A DNA stretch of 64,000 nucleotides from Phycisphaerae bacterium (GTDB lineage Bacteria > Planctomycetota > Phycisphaerae > UBA1845 > Fen-1342). Positions 53,701-62,472 of this stretch are shown here, one piece after another. Each line of letters starts with the position of its first letter. The first letter of the stretch is position 1. A program made the translations under genes and the position numbers. Under the pieces are notes generated by a model, which was not told where the DNA came from, ran no database searches, and worked only from the letters and a program-made list of their open reading frames with translations. The stretch spans positions 186,001 to 250,000 of the forward strand of contig JANQNU010000087.1 in assembly GCA_028279405.1 (NCBI GenBank), written 5' to 3'.

Positions 53701-54962
53701 TCTCGTTGCTGGCCTTGCGGGAAGGGCCTCCCGACGATCCGTCGGCTACGCCGACTCGGCCGTGGCTCGATCTCGAAGCGCCGGCCAGCGCCTTGCGTTT
53801 CAGTCGCGATGGGAAGCGGCTCGCGGTCGTTTGCGACGATGGGATGCTACGCATCTTCGAGTCGGAGTCGCGCGAGTTGGCGACGCGGCACTATCTCGGG
53901 TCGACATCGGTGACGATCGACTTCGACGAGAGTGGTGACACCTTGCTGGTACGCTATCCCGGCGGGCGTACGGATCTGCTCGACCTGCGCCATGATGCCG
54001 AGGAGATCGCGAATTTGTCTTACACGTTAGCAGCTGATCGGGCGCCGCTTGCCGGCTGGATTGGTGCTGCTGCAACGCTGGTCTTCAACACGGACGACGG
54101 CGTACTCCGAATGCCGTACGCCCAGCCCGATTCGTTGATCGACGCGCACCATGCGCTGGTCTTCGAGCGGATGATCGCGCGGGCGATTTCCGAAGCGATG
54201 TTCGAGCAGGCCTGGGGACTGGCCCTGCAACTCGAGGAACTCGACCCGCAGCAGGCCCTGCAGGCGCGGATTGCGACATTGGACGCGGCGTTGCGCCGTC
54301 CGGCCAGCACCGTCCCTGTGGAATGGGTGGATTCCGTCGCAGACGGCGCCCCGGCATTCGTTCCGCTCGCGCTGGCTCACGCGGCGTACGCCGGTCGGCG
54401 ATACGGCACTGCAATGCGGCTCTTCAAACGGATTGCGAAGGAGAGTGAGCTGGAGTTGGATGCCGTCTCGTTGCGGGCGCAGGCGGACTGCCTCTATCTG
54501 AATGATGAGTGGGCGGCAGCACAGGCATTGTACGAGAAGGTGCTCGCACGCCCGGACCTCTTGCCGATCGAGCGTCCGATTGCGCAACTCAACCTGGCGG
54601 CGGTCCGACTGTTCGGCGGTGTCCCCGATCGCGCGAAGGAGGCCGTGCAGGCAATTCGCGAGCAGCCGGGTTATCGCCGAACACGCGTCGTGGCGCAATC
54701 GGCGATCAACATCGGTCGGTATCTGGTCGGACAGGAGACCGAAAGCGGGCTGGCCGCGGGCGTGTTGCGAGCGCTGTCGCAGTTCCAGGAGGAGGCTTTG
54801 GAATACCGCGACGACGTCCACTTCTATGCCGGGGAGCGCGCCCGCGGGCGCGGCGACATCGAGGAGGCCGTGGGGAGTTATCAACGTTGCATCGACAACT
54901 CGCGCGACGACTGGCCGTCTGCTTGGGCCCGGTATAGGCTGTTGCAAATGTCGCGGCGGTAG
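50799..54962 (+). CDS. Ser/Thr protein kinase with propeller-like and TPR-like tail
   Basis: A 1387-residue kinase. A Ser/Thr/Pro-rich leader of about 65 residues precedes the catalytic domain: RGGQGVVYRA near 80, Lys98 in ALKVL, VIHRDLKPSN with Asp191 (an RD kinase), DFG at 209 and GTVAYMSPEQARG near 232. A membrane segment (IVVLTLITLMIMLVIWV) lies near 375-391, then a coiled segment (REARLQAEKSTEKALAA). Next is a beta-propeller-like region with repeated blade phrases (LRFSRDGKRLAVVCDDG), then helical repeats with TPR character (ADCLYLNDEWAAAQALYEKVL). The sensor part should face outward. purD follows 44 bases later. Substrate unknown. Confidence 0.92.
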   Translation: MPQGNAGKRNPSTPQAGSERPSGETAYQGPSSVPTSGYTSPDDPTRVSPDSGPTTGGTGVSPGTRIAGYQLDAELHRGGQGVVYRATQLGTKRTVALKVLLEGPFASETARRRFEREVELAASLHHPNIVTILDSGFSIGRHFFAMEFVEGLRLDRYLAQQRPELDTTLDLFIKICEAVNFAHQRGVIHRDLKPSNILIDGGREPRVLDFGLAKNRQETHHEKSTVQMLSATGQIIGTVAYMSPEQARGQHDVDVRSDVYSLGVVFYEALLGAPPYSVSGPLGDVLQTIANDDPRPPRVARSQSMYGALINDELETILLKALEKEPERRYQTAGELGQDLRRLRAGEPIEAKRASGLYMARKLLKRYKIQAAAAAIVVLTLITLMIMLVIWVQRENHQRHVAEGLRADAAAKARAAQRAADGEREARLQAEKSTEKALAAGAQLQRALVTQRIERGNLARARGGLVEARASYWEAFLDDTGMASRWALRQYYAQTRDRGAYRLFSPTHELRGSSSDGALFATADADSIAIRTSVGGAVVAWHRTPGATSAVQLANDGTIVAAGADWIRAWEPRAHAPFLAIDTREPIMAERVALSTDRRTAVVYGLNRLMECSAAGTVVLALDFEQSALIVPAIAEDGRRIALPTQGGVLIAPVEGMTEGSGAFTPFRGTIRQLFFRAGRLYLLGERLFVLDDRDGVWRPLVSAVGEWEIADVWPEKGRIVLADRAGRVALFEGRRRVGLWSVTVGELRGVWFDQRAGVLRTLDGGGSVTAWSLETRGTEAERIWAEPVRDWTVSRNGETVIAQDEAGKVWIFAPALMASPQRVRTRPFFGALPTPGEEDIDFAVAANGGRVIVRDASRVKLLEFTRDRDERLLERTFPFLGSQARKFALSDDGQVVAMLGQTPDGVEQWVSFHRWPSDRRSPRARRAERGMLAPIGERTRFVGSLVRDLVFLPGSTNLLISRSNGELSLLALREGPPDDPSATPTRPWLDLEAPASALRFSRDGKRLAVVCDDGMLRIFESESRELATRHYLGSTSVTIDFDESGDTLLVRYPGGRTDLLDLRHDAEEIANLSYTLAADRAPLAGWIGAAATLVFNTDDGVLRMPYAQPDSLIDAHHALVFERMIARAISEAMFEQAWGLALQLEELDPQQALQARIATLDAALRRPASTVPVEWVDSVADGAPAFVPLALAHAAYAGRRYGTAMRLFKRIAKESELELDAVSLRAQADCLYLNDEWAAAQALYEKVLARPDLLPIERPIAQLNLAAVRLFGGVPDRAKEAVQAIREQPGYRRTRVVAQSAINIGRYLVGQETESGLAAGVLRALSQFQEEALEYRDDVHFYAGERARGRGDIEEAVGSYQRCIDNSRDDWPSAWARYRLLQMSRR

Positions 54963-55006
54963 TCGCTCCGTCGCTGGCCACGCTTTTCCGACGGCGCGAG
55001 GGTCTC

Positions 55007-56263
55007 ATGCGCGTACTGGTTATCGGTTCGGGCGGTCGCGAGCACGCACTTTGCTACCGCCTACGGCAATCATCGTCATTGTCCGAATTGTTCATCCTTC
55101 CCGGCAACGCGGGTACCGCTGCGCTGGGAACGAACGTCGCCGGTCCGGCTGACGAGCCGTCGTTCGTTGTCGAGTTGGCCAGGCGCGAGCGGATCGATCT
55201 GGTCGTGGTCGGTCCGGAGGATCCGCTGGCGGCCGGTTTGGTCGACGCACTCGTTGCCGCGGGGATCCGCGCCTTCGGGCCGACGGGTGCCGCTGCTCGA
55301 CTGGAGGCTGACAAAGCCTACGCCAAGCAACTGATGCGCCGGCATTCCATTCCGACCGCCGAGGCGCGGATGTTCGAGCACTATGAGCACGCCCGCGAGT
55401 ACATTGCGACGCGCGACGAGGCCCTGGTGGTCAAGGCCGCCGGCCTCGCCAAAGGTAAGGGGGCAATCGTTTGTGACGACCCGGCAGAAGCGATCATTGC
55501 GGCCGAGAACATGCTGGTCAAAAAGGTCTTCGGGGCTGCAGGCGAAACGATCGTCGTGGAAGAGAAGCTCCTGGGGCAGGAGACATCTTTGCTGGCGGTC
55601 GTGGACGGCCGAACGGCGTATTGGCTCGAGCCGGCGCAGGACTACAAGCGCTTGGGCGATGGCGACGCGGGGCCGAACACCGGCGGTATGGGCTGCTACT
55701 GCCCGTCAACGAACATCAGTCCCGCGATGATGCAGAGTATTGAGGAGCAGATCCTGATTCCGACGCTGGATGCGCTGATTCAGGAGGGCGTGCACTATAC
55801 GGGCGTGCTCTACATCGGGCTGATGCTGACTGCCGCCGGTCCGAAGGTGCTGGAATACAACTGTCGTTTCGGGGACCCGGAGACGCAGGTGCTGATGATG
55901 CGGATGGAGAGCGACCTGTTGACGCTGATGAACGCCGCGGTCGATCATCGACTGGAGTCGGTAGATGTCCGTTGGGATGCACGGGAAGCGGTCTGTGTCG
56001 TGCTTGCGTCGGAAGGGTATCCGGAGCAATACCCGCAGGGACGACCGATCCACGGGCTGGACGCGCTGCGCGGGTTGGACGACGTCACGGTCTTTCATGC
56101 GGGGACGGCCCGCAAAGGCGATCAGGTGATGACCGCCGGCGGTCGCGTGCTGGGCGTCACGGCGCTCGGTGCGACGCGCGCGGCGGCGCGGCAGCGTGCC
56201 TACGAAGCCGTCGAGCAGATTCGTTTCGAAGGCGCCCAGTACCGTACGGACATCGGGGCTTGA
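55007..56263 (+). CDS. purD: Phosphoribosylamine--glycine ligase (GARS)
   Basis: A 418-residue enzyme of purine synthesis that joins phosphoribosylamine to glycine with ATP. MRVLVIGSGGREHALCYRL and LPGNAGT are the family start, followed by VGPEDPLAAG near 65, the ATP-grasp stretch VVKAAGLAKGKGAIV near 140, GPNTGGMGCYCP near 225, and LEYNCRFGDPETQ near 285. Length is normal. Confidence 0.96.
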   Translation: MRVLVIGSGGREHALCYRLRQSSSLSELFILPGNAGTAALGTNVAGPADEPSFVVELARRERIDLVVVGPEDPLAAGLVDALVAAGIRAFGPTGAAARLEADKAYAKQLMRRHSIPTAEARMFEHYEHAREYIATRDEALVVKAAGLAKGKGAIVCDDPAEAIIAAENMLVKKVFGAAGETIVVEEKLLGQETSLLAVVDGRTAYWLEPAQDYKRLGDGDAGPNTGGMGCYCPSTNISPAMMQSIEEQILIPTLDALIQEGVHYTGVLYIGLMLTAAGPKVLEYNCRFGDPETQVLMMRMESDLLTLMNAAVDHRLESVDVRWDAREAVCVVLASEGYPEQYPQGRPIHGLDALRGLDDVTVFHAGTARKGDQVMTAGGRVLGVTALGATRAAARQRAYEAVEQIRFEGAQYRTDIGA

Positions 56264-56290
56264 CCGGGTCGCGTGGTATCGCGGCCCTCG

Positions 56291-57841
56291 TCAGGAGCCG
56301 GCCACGATCAACACCGGAATGGAGACCAGGAACAGCAGCGCACCGCCGATGATGGCCCAGCCGGAGGTGTCCGTTTCGGCTGCGCCGCCACCACCACCGC
56401 CACCACTCGAGACGGCTTGTTCCTGCATGTCCTTGATCATCTCGGCGTATTGCGTTTCGACGAGGACGTGGAGGTTCTGTGGGGTGCTGGCCGGCTGCGG
56501 CTTGCAGATCACTGCTCCCATCGTTTCGAACTTTGCCACTCCTTGCCATTCGACGGTGACGGTGACCTTGGCGCCCCATTTGGTCGTGAAGGTTGTGGTG
56601 TACTTCGTGCTGAGCGTGGCCGTGGCGCTCAGGACGCCGTTCTCGGCGGCAAACTGGATGTTGGAGGAGACCACGGTCGATTCACTGACTTTGATGGTGA
56701 CGTTTCCGCCTTTGAAGACACCGCCGATCTTGCCGGGGGAGCGTTTGAACTCGAGCACGTTTCCTGTTCCGGCCGGCGTGCTCAGCGTGAGATTGCCTGC
56801 TCCGTCGAGCTTGATATTGGTTCCTTCGCCGACTTTCAGGTCCAGGGTCTTGGCCGATTCGATCCCATCGCGGCTCAGCTTGCTGTCGTGCTGAAGCTTG
56901 AGCGGGGACTCGCCGGAGATTCCGTATTGGCAGAGCTTCTTGAGGTCGGGGGCTACGACGAACTGGTACTTGATTTCGCTCTTGAAGCTCTTCACGTTGC
57001 CGCAGCCGGGGACCACGACGTCGGGAAACTTCAGGGATCCGCCCAGCGTTCCGACCGTGTTCGCGGCCAGATTGTTCGCCTTGTCTGCCTTGGGCACGGT
57101 CTTGGTCGGCTTCCGTCGCGTTCGCGTGCTGCCATTCGACGCACTCGACGAGCCGTTGCTCTTCGGGAGCGTCTTGGCCATGTCGTCGTTGGCTTCGCGG
57201 ATGGCGTCGGCTTCGCGGTTGGCGGCCGCGATGTCCTGATCGAGGCGCGCCCCGCGTTGCTCCAGGCTCTCCGTTTCCATTTTGATGCGCTCGCTGCCGG
57301 TTACTCGGCGTGCAACCTTGGCGACCTTTGGTGTACAGAGCGGGAGTACGAGTTTGTTGTCTCCGGGTGCGTATGCGGCCCAGTCGACCTTCAGTGGCTG
57401 TTCCAGTTCGAGCCCGCCGGCGACGGGGAAGTAGACCGTACTACCTGTCGGTGGCGTGTCGTTGAAGCGCGATCCGGACTTGGTGAGGGGGTTCCGAAGC
57501 CCCTTGTTGGCGTCGAGCATCCAAACGGTCTTCGCGGCTGGCCCGAAGAGGTCGGAGAGTTTCTCGTTGTCGCGCATGTTGATCACGCCGTAGCGGTCGC
57601 CGTCGATTTGCTTGTAGCCGTCCGGCTGTCGTCGCGGGATGATCGCGAATGTGCAGCCCTTTTCGATCAGTTTGGCTTCGTGCAGCTTCCGCATCGCCGC
57701 TTCCCATTTTTTGACGCGTTGGTGTGTCGCGGGATCGCGTTTCGCGAGTTGGTCGTTGTAGCGTTGCCAGCCGCTGCTGTCGCGCGCGAGGATTTCGGGT
57801 TCGAGGCAGATTCCGATATCGGCTGTCTTGGGACTACCCAT
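56291..57841 (-). CDS. Unknown protein at the end of a VgrG operon, candidate cargo
   Basis: A 516-residue protein without recognisable family. The N-terminal 170 residues (GICLEPEILARDSSGWQRYNDQL, VYFPVAGGLELEQPLKV) look structured. A helical segment (LEQRGARLDQDIAAANREA) leads to a Ser/Lys-rich linker near 240, then a beta-rich domain (VTIKVSESTVVSSNIQF, ATATLSTKYTTTFTTKW). A Gly run near 490 precedes one C-terminal membrane segment (AIIGGALLFLVSIPVLIV). It is third after vgrG and the LysM protein on the same strand, where T6SS effectors often sit, so a secreted effector or tip cargo is possible; no toxin motif is seen. Start ATG 57841; upstream frame to 58006 is noise. Confidence 0.6.
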   Translation of the reverse strand: MGSPKTADIGICLEPEILARDSSGWQRYNDQLAKRDPATHQRVKKWEAAMRKLHEAKLIEKGCTFAIIPRRQPDGYKQIDGDRYGVINMRDNEKLSDLFGPAAKTVWMLDANKGLRNPLTKSGSRFNDTPPTGSTVYFPVAGGLELEQPLKVDWAAYAPGDNKLVLPLCTPKVAKVARRVTGSERIKMETESLEQRGARLDQDIAAANREADAIREANDDMAKTLPKSNGSSSASNGSTRTRRKPTKTVPKADKANNLAANTVGTLGGSLKFPDVVVPGCGNVKSFKSEIKYQFVVAPDLKKLCQYGISGESPLKLQHDSKLSRDGIESAKTLDLKVGEGTNIKLDGAGNLTLSTPAGTGNVLEFKRSPGKIGGVFKGGNVTIKVSESTVVSSNIQFAAENGVLSATATLSTKYTTTFTTKWGAKVTVTVEWQGVAKFETMGAVICKPQPASTPQNLHVLVETQYAEMIKDMQEQAVSSGGGGGGGAAETDTSGWAIIGGALLFLVSIPVLIVAGS

Positions 57842-57974
57842 GGTTCGTTGGCTCCGCGTTTGAGACTGGCGCACGCTGGGCGGCGCCGACCGATTCGGTG
57901 GTGCGGTTGAAATCGCCCGCGTTGTTGCTGGTATTAAGGCGACAGCGACGGTACTGGATGCACGCGCGATCGTG

Positions 57975-59207
57975 CTAGACGCCGTGCGTTTGCTCGAGCT
58001 GGGCACGGGTTTCCGCGTCGAGCACGCCGCTGGGTTCCAGGCCCTGTTGCGTCTGGAACGCGCTCACGGCGCGTTCGAACGACTCGTCATCTGCTTGCTG
58101 GGCGTCAAGGTAGCCCAGATTGGTCAGCCGTCCGTGTGCGCCGGACTTTGTGTCGACCGGGTTGAGGTCGCCCAAGGCGAGTTCCTGGGTCGTCATTGAA
58201 GTTCCGTCACCGACCGTGAGCGAGCCTTCCTTGGCGGTCGGCGGGATCGGGCATTCGATCAGGCCGTCGGCCGATGTCGTGCCGTTGATCTCGTCGTGGC
58301 CCTCGATCTTCAGGGTGAAGGGTTCGTTGCCGCGCGGCTGGTCCTCGTCGTCGAGCATTCGCAGACGCAGGAATGCGGGCTGGCCCTTTCGTTTGAAGCG
58401 GTGGCGCATTTCGGTGGCGCCGGGCTCGTGTTTGACCGTCTTTTCGGGGATCGTGAGCTGGTCGCCGGGTAGCAGGACGTTCGGGTCGTCGCGCAGCTCG
58501 CGGACGTCGGCGTTCTCCGGGTGGTCCCAGATCTTCTGCCAGAGCAGGCCGGCGTCTTCGGCGATCGAGGCCAGGCAATCGCCCTGCTTGACGGTGTATT
58601 CGCCGGCGCCGATCGTCTCGTCGTCCGTGACGACGTCCTTTGGCGGTCCACCGTCGACGTATCGGTCGGCGTTGCTGCCGTCCAGAAGGCCCGGATGCGA
58701 ATTGCTTTCTTCCAGTTCGAGACCGAGGTCCTTCGGTCCACGATCTTCGACGTATCGGTCGGCGTTGCTGCCGTCCAGAAGGCCCGGGTGCGAGTTGCTG
58801 TCTTCCAGTTTGAGACCGAGATCTCTGCCGCGTTGCCCCGGCGCTCCGCCGAGGGCTTGCGGCCTGGCGGCTTCGAGTCTGGAATCCACCGCGCTACGCG
58901 GATCGGAGCCCAGTGGGCCGGACACGCCTGCAGCGCCCGTGACTTGTTGTGTCCCGGCGGAGACGCGCGCATTGACCTCGACCGACAGATCCGGTTTGCC
59001 GGGGATCTTGTCGAGCGCCTGTCGCTTGCCTGCGGCGAATCGCGCATCGGCTTCGCCGCGCAGGTCGGGAGCGGCGGGGGGCTTGGGTTTGAGCTTGTCC
59101 ATCTCGGCCTTGAGCCGGGACTCGTAGTCGCTTGGATTGGGCGCATCGCCGAAGGACGCGTTGACGTTGACCGAAGCGTCGGCGGAAAACTCTGGTTTTT
59201 CGGGCAT
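57975..59207 (-). CDS. LysM and peptidoglycan-binding-domain protein, T6SS-linked adaptor
   Basis: A 410-residue protein. Residues 1-125 are low-complexity (Asp, Ala, Pro, Lys). Then comes a tandem 31-residue repeat (DSNSHPGLLDGSNADRY, twice), and a LysM-like domain (EYTVKQGDCLASIAEDAGLLW, LLPGDQLTIPEK) near 205. A beta domain with LRLRMLDDEDQPRGNEPF near 280 resembles the extension at the VgrG end. The C-terminus is a PG_binding_1 type domain (LGYLDAQQADDESFERAVSAFQTQQGL) near 365. Proteins of this make-up link cargo to VgrG tips or act on the cell wall. Its ATG overlaps the vgrG stop (TGATG). Confidence 0.75.
   Translation of the reverse strand: MPEKPEFSADASVNVNASFGDAPNPSDYESRLKAEMDKLKPKPPAAPDLRGEADARFAAGKRQALDKIPGKPDLSVEVNARVSAGTQQVTGAAGVSGPLGSDPRSAVDSRLEAARPQALGGAPGQRGRDLGLKLEDSNSHPGLLDGSNADRYVEDRGPKDLGLELEESNSHPGLLDGSNADRYVDGGPPKDVVTDDETIGAGEYTVKQGDCLASIAEDAGLLWQKIWDHPENADVRELRDDPNVLLPGDQLTIPEKTVKHEPGATEMRHRFKRKGQPAFLRLRMLDDEDQPRGNEPFTLKIEGHDEINGTTSADGLIECPIPPTAKEGSLTVGDGTSMTTQELALGDLNPVDTKSGAHGRLTNLGYLDAQQADDESFERAVSAFQTQQGLEPSGVLDAETRAQLEQTHGV
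58654..58830 (-). repeat. Tandem 93-base coding repeat
   Basis: Two near-identical units (starting at 58654 and 58747) encode the DSNSHPGLLDGSNADRY segment of the LysM protein. Spacing is exactly 93 bases, i.e. 31 codons, so the repeat is in frame and can change copy number without frameshift. Confidence 0.8.
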
Positions 59208-61465
59208 CAGATCCTCTCCCAAACATCCGCGTCCAGCCGCGGGAAGCTGACTTTGCAATCGCCGGGCTCATCGATGCCGACGCGTGCGAATCCCTTGGCG
59301 TCGAGCTTGCCCGTGAGCTTCTTGCCCTTCGGCGTGATCAGTTCATAGGCCTCACCCGGGCAAGGATTGCCGAGTTCGTCCACGAGTTCGATTTCGATCC
59401 AGGTCGTGACCTTCTCTTCTTCCTCTTCAGGGGCTTCGTAGATCGCCTGCGTCGCAACCAGCGCGTCCGGCGTCTCGGGGTCCTGCGAGTAGCGAACGTT
59501 GTGTCCGAAGTCGGTCGTCTCCGGGTCGACCGGTGCCTCGGGCTCGGCGACGGGCACCGATGTACCGGCGCCGGCCGCGCCGCCGCTGTTGATCTTGACC
59601 TTCGTTCCCAGGATCGTGACGCCGCTGCTGTCGATCTTGATGAAGTTGCCGCCGACTTTGAGCGTGATGCCACTCGTCGCTTCCAGCACCACGTCCTTGC
59701 CGTGCAGGTAGTAGTTGCCCGTGACGTTCTCGTGATGGTTGCCCTGAACACTTTCGCCGACGTTGCCGACGACCGTGAGCGACTTCGAGCCGCCGACGCG
59801 CTCGACCAGATCGAGCTTGATTTCCGTGCTGGCGCTCTGTTTGACCAGTGCGACCTTCTTGCCCTCGACGGTCTCGTGCCGGTTTTGCAGGGTCTTCTCA
59901 TACCGGTCGTGCGTGGTATGAATGTGCATGTCGCGCTGGGCGTAGAGCATGAGCTGCTCTTTGTCCTTCGCGTCCTCGAAGCGGATCTCGTTGGCGCCTT
60001 GGCCGCCCGGACTCGTGCACGTGCGGATCGCGCTGCGCGTCCGCATGGCTGGCAGCTTGTACGGCGGCATATGGTCGTTGTTGTAGACGCGGCCGGTGAT
60101 GATCGGCTGGTCCGGATCGCCTTCGAGGAAATCGACGATCACCTCCTGACCGACGCGCGGCAGGAAGAGCATGCCGTAGCCGGCGCCGGCCAAGCCCTGG
60201 CTGACGCGGATCCAGCACGAGCTGTTGTCGTCGAACGTCCCCTCGCGGTCCCAGTGAAACTGGACCTTCACCCGGCCGTAGGGGTCGGTGTGAATCTCCT
60301 CTTTGGCCGGCCCGACGACGATCGCGGTCTGGCTACCCTGTACGGTCGGCTTGGGCGTCACCCGCGGCGGACGGTACGTCACGCCGTTCGGGATCGCGCG
60401 GATGACCGCGTTGTACTCGGTGCCGGCGCCCGAGGCTTCCTCCTCGGCCGACTGCGGCTGCACGCCGACGTGTGTCACATGCGTGACCAGATACTCGCCG
60501 TTGAACTGCGGGTGGTCGATCAGCTGGAACGTCACCCCGGGAAAGAACCGGCGTTCGGTTACGTCCATCTCCAGGACCCGCCGATTGCACTGGTAGCCCT
60601 CCAGACGCTCCTGGGCGTAGCGCGTCCCCAGCTTCTTGTCGACATAACCGCCGGGGTAGTCGTTCTCGCGTAATGCGGTGAAGCGCTTTGCCGACGACAA
60701 CGTTCGCAGTGGCGCCGTCGGACGCTTGAAGTCGAAGTCATCGAGGCTAACAGCGCCGATCTGGACCTCGCGCGCATCGCGAACGCGATAGACGTACTCC
60801 TTCTCGTCAACCGTTCCGCTCGGATCGCGATAGGGGACGCGTTGGTCTTCCTCGCTGATGCGCGGATGGATCGAGGCCGTGTTGGTGATGACCATGACCT
60901 GGGCGTCATCCAGCTCCTGGAAGTAGAAGTGAACGCCCTCCTCCTCCATTAGCCGACAGATGAAGTCCCAGTCCGATTCACGGTACTGAACGACGTACTC
61001 GCGCTCCATCCCCTCCAAGGGAAGCTCGATGAAGTAGTTGTCGTCGGAGATCTCGGCGTCGACGAAGATCTTCTTGATGATGCCGTGCAGGGACATGTCC
61101 TTGCAGCGACCCTTCTGGAACACCCGCGAATTGATCCGCTGGGTGAGCAGCCACTGGATCGGTACCAACTCGGCCTCGAAGTGGGTCGTGGACGTCCCAT
61201 AATTCAAGTGGCCCATTCGCCGAAGGAGGCCGTTGATCTTGCGTGGGCCGTTTTTGCTGTTGATGGTCAGCTGGCATCGGCGGCCGAGCAGGGCTTCGAG
61301 ATCGATATCGTTCCGCGTGCTGCACAGCTCGAGGCGGTAGGAGAAGAGCTGGTTCATGGCGGCGGTGCCGTCGATCGCCGTCACGCGGAGGTCGATATCG
61401 GGCATCTCGCTGACGCGAAACTCGAAGTCGGCGGCGTTGGCGGTCTGACGTTCGTCCAGGATCAT
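59207..61465 (-). CDS. Type VI secretion tip protein VgrG
   Basis: A 752-residue protein of the VgrG family. Its gp27-like part has MNQLFSYRLELCS near residue 40, ESDWDFICRLMEEEGVHFYF near 165 and PGVTFQLIDHPQFNGEYLV; its gp5-like OB region has DPYGRVKVQFHWDREG near 400, WIRVSQGLAGAGYG and PRVGQEVIVDFLEGDPDQPIITGRVYN, then needle repeats. A C-terminal extension after an acidic linker (EEEEEK near 680) has WIEIELVDELGNPCPGEAY, a domain also met as cargo-adaptor in VgrG proteins. It begins a three-gene operon. No other T6SS core gene lies in the window. Confidence 0.93.
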   Translation of the reverse strand: MILDERQTANAADFEFRVSEMPDIDLRVTAIDGTAAMNQLFSYRLELCSTRNDIDLEALLGRRCQLTINSKNGPRKINGLLRRMGHLNYGTSTTHFEAELVPIQWLLTQRINSRVFQKGRCKDMSLHGIIKKIFVDAEISDDNYFIELPLEGMEREYVVQYRESDWDFICRLMEEEGVHFYFQELDDAQVMVITNTASIHPRISEEDQRVPYRDPSGTVDEKEYVYRVRDAREVQIGAVSLDDFDFKRPTAPLRTLSSAKRFTALRENDYPGGYVDKKLGTRYAQERLEGYQCNRRVLEMDVTERRFFPGVTFQLIDHPQFNGEYLVTHVTHVGVQPQSAEEEASGAGTEYNAVIRAIPNGVTYRPPRVTPKPTVQGSQTAIVVGPAKEEIHTDPYGRVKVQFHWDREGTFDDNSSCWIRVSQGLAGAGYGMLFLPRVGQEVIVDFLEGDPDQPIITGRVYNNDHMPPYKLPAMRTRSAIRTCTSPGGQGANEIRFEDAKDKEQLMLYAQRDMHIHTTHDRYEKTLQNRHETVEGKKVALVKQSASTEIKLDLVERVGGSKSLTVVGNVGESVQGNHHENVTGNYYLHGKDVVLEATSGITLKVGGNFIKIDSSGVTILGTKVKINSGGAAGAGTSVPVAEPEAPVDPETTDFGHNVRYSQDPETPDALVATQAIYEAPEEEEEKVTTWIEIELVDELGNPCPGEAYELITPKGKKLTGKLDAKGFARVGIDEPGDCKVSFPRLDADVWERI

Positions 61466-61867
61466 GTCGTCCCTCGTGCAGGTTGGCACGCGTTTCACGA
61501 TGTTGGGGGCCACATGCAGGGCGACGCACACCCGGGGACGTACACGGAGATTTGCAGCCAACGCTTCCAGTCACCAGCCGGGCGCACCGTCGCGTGTAGA
61601 ACGCCGATAATGGGAGGTTGTCGTCGGTGGCTCCAGCGTTTCGTCAGGGAATGCGACGGGCGTGACCTCAGTGCGGCACTGCCGTTCGGGCTGACGTTCG
61701 TCCAGCGAATTGCAGTGAAACGGGGTGTGCCGCTCGCTGTCGATCCTGAAACTGGAGCCGTGGCTGGTCGGTTTGCCGCCCGATTAGGCCGGATCATCTC
61801 GATTTTTCCATTGACGGAACGTGGCGCGACTTCTACCATTGATTCGATAACGAGTTCTCAAGAGACG
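61466..61867. other. 402-base divergent intergenic region
   Basis: Between vgrG and the small secreted protein. It contains a promoter-like pair near 61811-61839. No gene, RNA or repeat was recognised in the rest. Confidence 0.45.
61811..61839 (+). promoter_or_regulatory. Candidate sigma-70-type promoter of the small secreted protein
   Basis: TTGACG at 61811-61816 and TACCAT at 61834-61839 are separated by exactly 17 bases and lie 28 bases before ATG 61868. Confidence 0.5.
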
Positions 61868-62200
61868 ATGAAGCGCTACCGGAACATCATTACCTGCGCG
61901 TTGCTCCTCCTCGGGGCGCCGTTGCTCGTTGCGCCCGTCGCGGCTTGGCATACGCATGGTGCTGAGGGGGCGGACACGCACGCTTCTCACGAGCATCACG
62001 AGAACTCGCTACCGATCGAGGACGAAGGTTGTCCGACGTGCGACCTCGCACACACGCTGGTGGCGGATTTGCCGTCGGCGATTTCGATCGAATGGACCAC
62101 GCCGATCATCGCGACGATTGACGTCGCGGCTGACGTGCAATACGGCCGTCAGTTCACCTCTTCGCGGGCCCGCGCTCCCCCGTTGTCGTTCACGAACTAG
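61868..62200 (+). CDS. Small exported His/Cys-containing protein
   Basis: A 110-residue protein with signal peptide (ITCALLLLGAPLLVAPVAA). The mature part starts with a His-rich stretch (WHTHG, HASHEHHE) and has a CPTCDLAH motif near residue 56, a layout that recalls DUF2946-type metal-related proteins. It may bind copper or another metal outside the membrane; this is inferred. The frame is open back to 61085, opposite the vgrG gene, but ATG 61868 with its promoter-like sequence is the natural start. Confidence 0.65.
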   Translation: MKRYRNIITCALLLLGAPLLVAPVAAWHTHGAEGADTHASHEHHENSLPIEDEGCPTCDLAHTLVADLPSAISIEWTTPIIATIDVAADVQYGRQFTSSRARAPPLSFTN

Positions 62201-62472
62201 AGCGATCCGATCTGGCTTCATTGGCTTCGGTTGTGCGATGCTGCGCGCCGGAACCCTGTAACGCTTGTTCGGTATTCGCTCCCATCGCGTCATTGCAGGA
62301 TGTCGGTCAGTTTCTGGCTGACGGCCGCGTGATTGTGATCGCCGGGTCCGTTTGGATCCGCAGGATTGGTTCGTCGAGCGCCATGTTCACCACTTTTTTC
62401 CGATCGCATTTGTCCGGAAAGTGCGGGCGTGCGGGCAGGAATTGGTATGGCGCAGTTCTCGGGAGATCCCGA

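Noticed and set aside
56273-57910. 545-codon plus-strand frame opposite the VgrG-operon cargo candidate
   Set aside because: I weighed both strands here since the cargo has no known family. The minus frame has an ordered domain pattern, a membrane segment and operon context; the plus frame lacks a ribosome site and reads as shadow.
58654-58830. Possible CRISPR-like repeat
   Set aside because: Only two units, no unique spacers, and the repeat is an in-frame coding repeat of the LysM protein.
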